From an uncultured Amphritea sp. (lineage in GTDB: Bacteria > Pseudomonadota > Gammaproteobacteria > Pseudomonadales > Balneatricaceae), in assembly GCF_937127095.1 (NCBI RefSeq), contig NZ_CAKZLP010000074.1, positions 1 to 35,975 on the forward strand: DNA of 35,975 bases, read 5' to 3'. The notes below the pieces were generated by a model. It ran no database searches. It worked only from the letters and a program-made list of their open reading frames with translations, and was not told the origin of the DNA. The position numbers were made by a program, and so were the translations under genes. Positions 32,183-35,975 of the stretch are shown here, one piece after another; positions within the stretch are counted from its first letter, which is position 1, and the number at the start of each line of letters is the position of its first letter.

Positions 32183-33232
32183 AAGTGCAACACTCGCCTA
32201 TGCAACCTGACAGAGTTCCTCAAAGACCTTCTGTGGTTGCCTAAAACCGAGACATTTTCTCGGCCTTAAGTTTATTCGGGTTTGTACCTGTTTTACTCGC
32301 TCATCACTCACGTGCCGTAAATCGGTTCCTTTCGGAATATATTGGCGTAGCAAACCGTTGAAGTTTTCATTCAAGCCACGCTCCCAGGATGAATACGGAT
32401 GAGCGAAGTACATATCCGCTTTAAGGCTGTCCGCTATCTTCTCGTGATCAGCGAATTCGCCACCGTTATCAAAGGTGATGGTACGAACATTTTCCTTGTA
32501 CGGTGTCAGCATCTTGATAATCGCTTGGGTAACAACGTCAGCATGCTTGCTGGCGACACGTTGAACAAGGTAAAGACGACTTTTTCGTTCGGCAAGCGTC
32601 ACCAGTACCCCCGTGCCTTGTTTACCTAACACGGTATCCGCTTCCCAATCGCCTACGCGCGCTCGTGTATCCACAACAGACGGCCTCGCATCAATAGATA
32701 CTCGATTAGGAATCGGTGATCGCTTACCGTTCTTACCTCTTCTATATCGCTTATGACCTTGTCGTAAATGCCTGAATAACTGTCCGCCAGAGGCTTTGTC
32801 TGCCGCCACATGCTGGTAAATCCATTCATGGCTGACCCGATATCCAATCATCTTACCGACTGCGCTGATCTGTTCAGGACTCCATTCAAGGCTGAGTGCC
32901 CACTTAACATATATCACGACATCAGGTGGCACTCTGTACTTGGACGATTGTCGACGCCTATTCTGAGTTAATGTTTCCGCCACGTTCGGCTGATAGCACT
33001 GATCGGAGCTGTTACGCTTGATCTCTCTCCCGACCGTAGAACGATGTACGTCGATGCAACGGGCGATGTCTGCTGCGCTAAACCCCTGCGAAATAAGTAA
33101 CGAAATCTGGTATCGTTTACCTTCGGTCAACTGCTGATAACTCATAGTGATACTTTTTGACTTTGGCGAGAAGAAGCGTACCACTGTCAGCAGTTGGCTT
33201 CCTATCGCTGTTCAACCATGAGTGTTGCACTT
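32183..33232 (-). mobile_element. IS30-family insertion sequence, about 1050 bp
   Basis: The terminal inverted repeat core AAGTGCAACACTC is perfect at both ends (32183-32195 and, inverted, 33220-33232). The single transposase gene fills the interior on the minus strand, opposite to the host porin. A size of about 1.05 kb is normal for IS30. The transposase is intact, so the copy may be active. No clear target duplication is seen: the left flank ends CTCCC and the right begins ATTAT. Confidence 0.9.
32198..33145 (-). CDS. IS30-family transposase
   Basis: DDE transposase of 315 residues. The N-terminal helix-turn-helix (LTEGKRYQISLLISQGFSAADIARCIDVHRSTVGREI) binds the terminal repeats. The catalytic core has DWEADTV (first Asp), TFDNGGEFADHEKI (second Asp) and SSWERGLNENFNGLLRQYIPKG (Glu in the conserved IS30 block). 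I start at ATG 33145 (MSYQQLTEGKRYQ), the family N-terminus; an upstream extension to 33184 is not needed. No frameshift or stop is visible, so the protein appears complete. Confidence 0.95.
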   Translation of the reverse strand: MSYQQLTEGKRYQISLLISQGFSAADIARCIDVHRSTVGREIKRNSSDQCYQPNVAETLTQNRRRQSSKYRVPPDVVIYVKWALSLEWSPEQISAVGKMIGYRVSHEWIYQHVAADKASGGQLFRHLRQGHKRYRRGKNGKRSPIPNRVSIDARPSVVDTRARVGDWEADTVLGKQGTGVLVTLAERKSRLYLVQRVASKHADVVTQAIIKMLTPYKENVRTITFDNGGEFADHEKIADSLKADMYFAHPYSSWERGLNENFNGLLRQYIPKGTDLRHVSDERVKQVQTRINLRPRKCLGFRQPQKVFEELCQVA

Positions 33233-33773
33233 ATTATCTGAAATCGCGCTTTCCTACCGGACACCCTGTAGATGATGGTGCAACAGTTGAACTTGATCTG
33301 CTGGCGGGTTATGCCGGTGCGATCAATGACGACATCACCTATGACGCCATCCTCTTCTACTATCAGTATCCGGGTGATGAGGTTGACCAGGATTTTGCTG
33401 AGTTGAAGCTGGGGCTTAATTACAATGGTTTTCGCTTAGGTTATGAGCATGCCCCTGACTACATTAACTCAGGTAAGGCGTATCAGTATCTCTACCTGAA
33501 CTATCAGACAGAGATTGCTGAGAGTGTCGGGCTGGAGCTGCATGTGGGTTCCTCTTTCGGTGAAGTGTTTGATGACCCGACCACGCTGATGCTGGATAAA
33601 TACAGGGATTATTCGGTGGGTGTAACCAAGAGCTTCAATGGTGTTGATCTGAAGCTGGCCTATGTGAACACGGATATCTCCAGTACCTATGCGGTTGATA
33701 ATGGTCACATGGCGAATCAGGATGCCGTGGTGTTCTCCGTCTCTAAATCATTCTAATACGATAGTTTTATCAG

Positions 33774-33804
33774 GGCTGTTGTATAATCCCCTTCTACAAT
33801 AGCC
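33774..33804 (+). terminator. Hairpin after the porin gene
   Basis: GGCTGTTGTA and TACAATAGCC form a 10-bp stem with one G-U pair and an 11-nt loop. No T run follows. The sequence TTGTATAAT inside it also resembles a -10 element, so part of it could be promoter for the next gene. Confidence 0.4.
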
Positions 33805-33871
33805 ACTGATGACTTTCTGAGTTTTAACAACTCTAAAAGATAAATATATATTATAAGTTTCAGAGGACGTT

Positions 33872-34954
33872 ATGCGAATAAATAAAAAGATTCTCTCGCT
33901 ATGCCTGCTGACCGCTTCATGTTCAGTCAGTGCAGCTCAGGTTAATGTTTATAACTGGTTTGGTTATATACCGGATGATTCTCTGCAGGTTTTCAGAGAT
34001 ACGTCGAAAACTGAACTAAGTTATGATGTTTATGAAAGTAATGAAATACTTGAAACTAAACTGCTGTCTGGCGGTTCCCGATATGACCTTGTAGTACCTT
34101 CGGCAAACTTTATGGAGCGCCAGGTAAAAACCGGTATTTATCAGAAAATTGATCGATCAAAAATACCCAACTATAACAAGATTGATCCGGTTATTTTAAA
34201 GAAAGTCGAAGCCTACGATCCGGGTAATCAATACAGCGTTCCCTATGCCTGGGGCAGTATCGGTGTGGGTTATAACGTGAAAATGATTAAAGAGCGTTTA
34301 GGCGAAATCCCTGAGAACACCTTTGATATGGTATTCGACCCGGAAGTGTCAGCCAAACTGAAAGATTGTGGTATCGCGCTGATCGATTCGCCGGCTGAAG
34401 CGATGTCGATGGCGTTGCATTATCTGGGGCTGGATCCTAACTCTGAAGACAAAGGTGACCTGAAAAAAGCCGAAGAGATGCTCCGGGCTGTCAGAGGGAA
34501 CTATAAATATTTCCACAATGGTTCCTACCGCGACGATCTGGCCAATGGCGATATCTGTGTGGCTCTGGGTTACAACGGTATCATCCTGGCGGGTAATGCG
34601 ATCGCCAAGTCAATCGATCCTGACCGTGAGATCGCTTACTCGATCCCTAACATTGGTTCACTGATCTGGTTTGATGTGATGGCGATTCCGGCTGATGCAC
34701 CTAACCCTGGTGGGGCCCATGAGTTCATCAACTTTATCCTGGAACCTGAGATCGGCTCATCTATCTCTAATATGGTGAAGTATGCGGTGCCAAACCTCGG
34801 TGCGAATGAGTATGTCGAACCGGAGATCTTTAATGATCCGGGTATCTACCCATCAGATGCGGTGAAAGAAACCCTGTTTGCCCTGCAAGCGCATAGTCAG
34901 AAGTATGACCGTATCCTCAACCGGGCCTGGACCAATATCAAGACCAACCGGTAA
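33872..34954 (+). CDS. PotF-like periplasmic binding protein (spermidine/putrescine family) with altered pocket
   Basis: Periplasmic binding protein of 360 residues. It has a Sec signal peptide (cleavage near SAA, residue 21-22) and a PotD/PotF-type body: VNVYNWFGYIPDDSLQVF, YDVYESNEILETKLLSGGSRYDLVVPSANFMERQ, DLANGDICVALGYNG and IWFDVMAIPADAP. Alignment by eye to E. coli PotF keeps the late pocket aspartate (FDV) and the Glu in the DSPAEAM segment. However, the NWSDY motif becomes NWFGY, and the Trp/Asp of GWAGD become Tyr/Ile (GYNGI). These residues help grip the amine, so the ligand may not be putrescine. No potGHI-type ATPase or permease genes are adjacent. A strong terminator follows at 35039. 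Confidence 0.88.
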   Translation: MRINKKILSLCLLTASCSVSAAQVNVYNWFGYIPDDSLQVFRDTSKTELSYDVYESNEILETKLLSGGSRYDLVVPSANFMERQVKTGIYQKIDRSKIPNYNKIDPVILKKVEAYDPGNQYSVPYAWGSIGVGYNVKMIKERLGEIPENTFDMVFDPEVSAKLKDCGIALIDSPAEAMSMALHYLGLDPNSEDKGDLKKAEEMLRAVRGNYKYFHNGSYRDDLANGDICVALGYNGIILAGNAIAKSIDPDREIAYSIPNIGSLIWFDVMAIPADAPNPGGAHEFINFILEPEIGSSISNMVKYAVPNLGANEYVEPEIFNDPGIYPSDAVKETLFALQAHSQKYDRILNRAWTNIKTNR

Positions 34955-35038
34955 TTAAAGCGGCCCTTGTTATGCTTCTGGTGTTGAGGGCCTGATCTTC
35001 TCCTTCTTTGTTATTAAGTTTTATTGCGGCAACATTTT

Positions 35039-35066
35039 ACCAGTGACCTGTTCACTGGTTTTTTTT
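35039..35066 (+). terminator. Intrinsic terminator after the PotF-like gene
   Basis: ACCAGTGA (35039-35046) pairs with TCACTGGT (35052-35059) around CCTGT. A run of eight T residues (35059-35066) follows. This is a textbook rho-independent terminator, about 85 bp past the stop. Confidence 0.92.
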
Positions 35067-35211
35067 GTCTTGCGCTTATTCAGTCAGTTCATAGTCTATC
35101 GGTTTTCTCCGGAGATCAGTCAGGGATTGTCGGGTGATCAGAAGGGCGGTTGTTCCTGTTTCTGCTGTAATAAGAGGGGCTTGCGTTGGCGTTGACCGGG
35201 GGGATCTGCGT

Positions 35212-35712
35212 TTAGTTTATTTTGTATATAGTGATGAGCACGGCATCCGCTCTTCCGGGGTCACTGATCGTTCCGAAAAAAATATAATCATTCAGCCATG
35301 AAAACTTTCCCGGTTGCGTATGAAACACGGGTGTTGTTCTCGCGTAGACCTGTTCTGGTAACGGGTCTTCTCCGTTGGCCATACGTTTTTTACCCTCGGC
35401 GGAGGGACGCCAGATCCCTTTGTTATCAACGATTATGATCTGTCCACAGTCGGTTTGAATCCTGTAGAGAGCACTGACGAGCTGTGTCTTATCATCCCGC
35501 TCGATTGCGAAATCAGCCCCGCCAGGGATAATCTTGCCTTGCATGCCTTTCCCAACGAAAGTACCGCCAACGATGGGATAGTTGATGCGGTTGCCATCGA
35601 CGCCTTTACCCATCTGCTCTGTTGGTCCGAGCTCTACCAGTAGTTCCATCACTTTGGTTGAGCTGAATTCATTGACGCAGCACTCCGCCGGGTGGGAATT
35701 TTCTGAGGTCAT
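35212..35712 (-). CDS. DUF3237 family protein
   Basis: Protein of 166 residues with the DUF3237 pattern: an N-terminal strand (TKVMELLVELGPTEQMG), NRINYPIVGGTFVGKGMQGKIIPGGADF, a central RIQTDCGQIIIVDNKGIW segment, and the closing WLNDYIFFGTISDPG region. This is a small beta-barrel domain of unknown function, often found near catabolic genes. No signal peptide or membrane segment is evident. An AGGAC ribosome site precedes the ATG. It is convergent with the PotF-like gene, from which it is separated by a terminator. Function unknown. Confidence 0.8.
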   Translation of the reverse strand: MTSENSHPAECCVNEFSSTKVMELLVELGPTEQMGKGVDGNRINYPIVGGTFVGKGMQGKIIPGGADFAIERDDKTQLVSALYRIQTDCGQIIIVDNKGIWRPSAEGKKRMANGEDPLPEQVYARTTPVFHTQPGKFSWLNDYIFFGTISDPGRADAVLITIYKIN

Positions 35713-35856
35713 ACTTGTGTCCTGAAAGGTGCTTAAAGACCTGGCGATCTTTAGCGTTTTAGATGAGATTAATATGGTCTGACGCTATCTTTTCAAATGA
35801 GAGTGCTTTGTGGAATACCACGAAGTCCTTAGGCTCTATTCGCTAGCGCGTAGTAA

Positions 35857-35975
35857 GTAAGCGGTCAGTTAACAGCATCTTGCAATGTCACATTCCAGGG
35901 TAGCAGTGCCTCGATGTGATCGATGTTTTTCGCTTTAGGCAGTTGCCCAAAGATATGGCGTAGGTATTGGTAAGG
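35857..35975 (-). mobile_element. End of an IS66-family element (continues beyond the window)
   Basis: GTAAGCGGTCAGTTAACAG beginning at 35857 resembles the GTAAGCG-type terminal repeat of IS66 elements. It directly precedes the C-terminus of an IS66-type transposase. If so, 35849-35856 (CGTAGTAA) would be one copy of the usual 8-bp target duplication. The other end is outside the window. Confidence 0.7.
35865..35975 (-). CDS. IS66-family transposase (TnpC), C-terminal end only
   Basis: The last 36 residues of a leftward reading frame are visible: YLRHIFGQLPKAKNID, then HIEALLPWNVTLQDAVN and a TGA stop. The IEALLPWN segment is the hallmark of the IS66 transposase C-terminal domain. The rest lies beyond the right edge, so the state of the element cannot be judged. 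Confidence 0.8.
   Translation of the reverse strand, partial: PYQYLRHIFGQLPKAKNIDHIEALLPWNVTLQDAVN

Larger units (their letters stand above)
31949..33756 (+). pseudogene. TorF-like outer-membrane porin gene interrupted by an IS30-family element
   Basis: The 5' part (31949-32182) encodes a Sec signal peptide (MKHFKSIAAIGLSLLSVSG, cleavage after ARA) and the start of a beta-barrel (ANVSVLSEWRNRGVSMTNE, ASVWASNVDF). After the insertion, 33233-33756 continues with ELDLLAGYAGAIND, alternating amphipathic strands and a C-terminal SVSKSF ending in Phe, typical of outer-membrane barrels. Together they make about 251 codons, the length expected of TIGR02001/TorF-like putative porins. Removing the insertion and a 2-bp duplication would restore one frame, but no identical duplicated bases are visible at the ends. 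The gene is therefore broken in this strain. It lies between an amidohydrolase and a PotF-like protein. Confidence 0.85.

Overview
The window reads as chromosome from a marine-type gammaproteobacterium, probably Oceanospirillales-like (Amphritea/Neptunomonas/Marinobacterium grade). That placement is inferred from protein flavour: Pseudomonas-like CysI with its DUF934 partner, a VanA very close to pseudomonad VanA, TRAP and Tat-exported binding proteins, and moderate G+C. No tRNA, rRNA or CRISPR array was seen. Two insertion sequences are present: an IS30-family copy that interrupts a porin gene, and the edge of an IS66-family element at the right end.

Layout. 1-3.6 kb: tail of an unknown gene, then divergent glpD and glpK around probable GlpR operators. 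3.6-6.5 kb: ccoG (Cu/cytochrome oxidase assembly) divergent from a MocR-type GntR/aminotransferase regulator. 6.6-8.8 kb: siroheme sulfite/nitrite reductase overlapping a DUF934 gene. 8.8-20 kb: the most interesting block. It holds a sigma-54-controlled ABC transporter with a Tat-exported binding protein, a NifA-like GAF/AAA+/Fis activator, and a second sigma-54 promoter driving an OsmC-like protein, an acyl-CoA-dehydrogenase-fold flavoprotein, a rubredoxin/rubredoxin-reductase fusion and a cyanase. A terminator follows, then a TSUP permease with a persulfide-dioxygenase-like metallohydrolase. Both sigma-54 promoters carry the same GACAATG/CATTGTC inverted-repeat elements 80-100 bp upstream, so the activator probably controls both units as one regulon.

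20-23.6 kb: a vanillate O-demethylase operon (vanA, vanB) ending in an orphan TRAP (DctP) binding protein, with two repeated operator-like boxes at its promoter. 23.6-28.9 kb: a LysR regulator divergent from an RND efflux pair (lipoprotein adaptor and pump). 29-35 kb: a LuxR regulator, a YtcJ-type amidohydrolase, the IS30-broken porin, and a PotF-like binding protein whose predicted ligand pocket has changed. 35.2 kb: a DUF3237 protein, then the IS66 end.

How it may work together (inference). The sigma-54 block looks like scavenging of a small nitrogen- and perhaps sulfur-containing compound. It would be imported by the ABC system and oxidised by the flavoprotein, possibly with rubredoxin as electron carrier. 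Cyanate would then be removed by cyanase as NH3 and CO2. The adjacent TSUP/persulfide-dioxygenase pair and the upstream siroheme reductase could handle released sulfur or nitrite. The substrate cannot be read from the sequence. The rest of the window (vanillate demethylation, glycerol use, efflux, TRAP and Pot-type uptake) fits an organism that lives on dissolved organic compounds.
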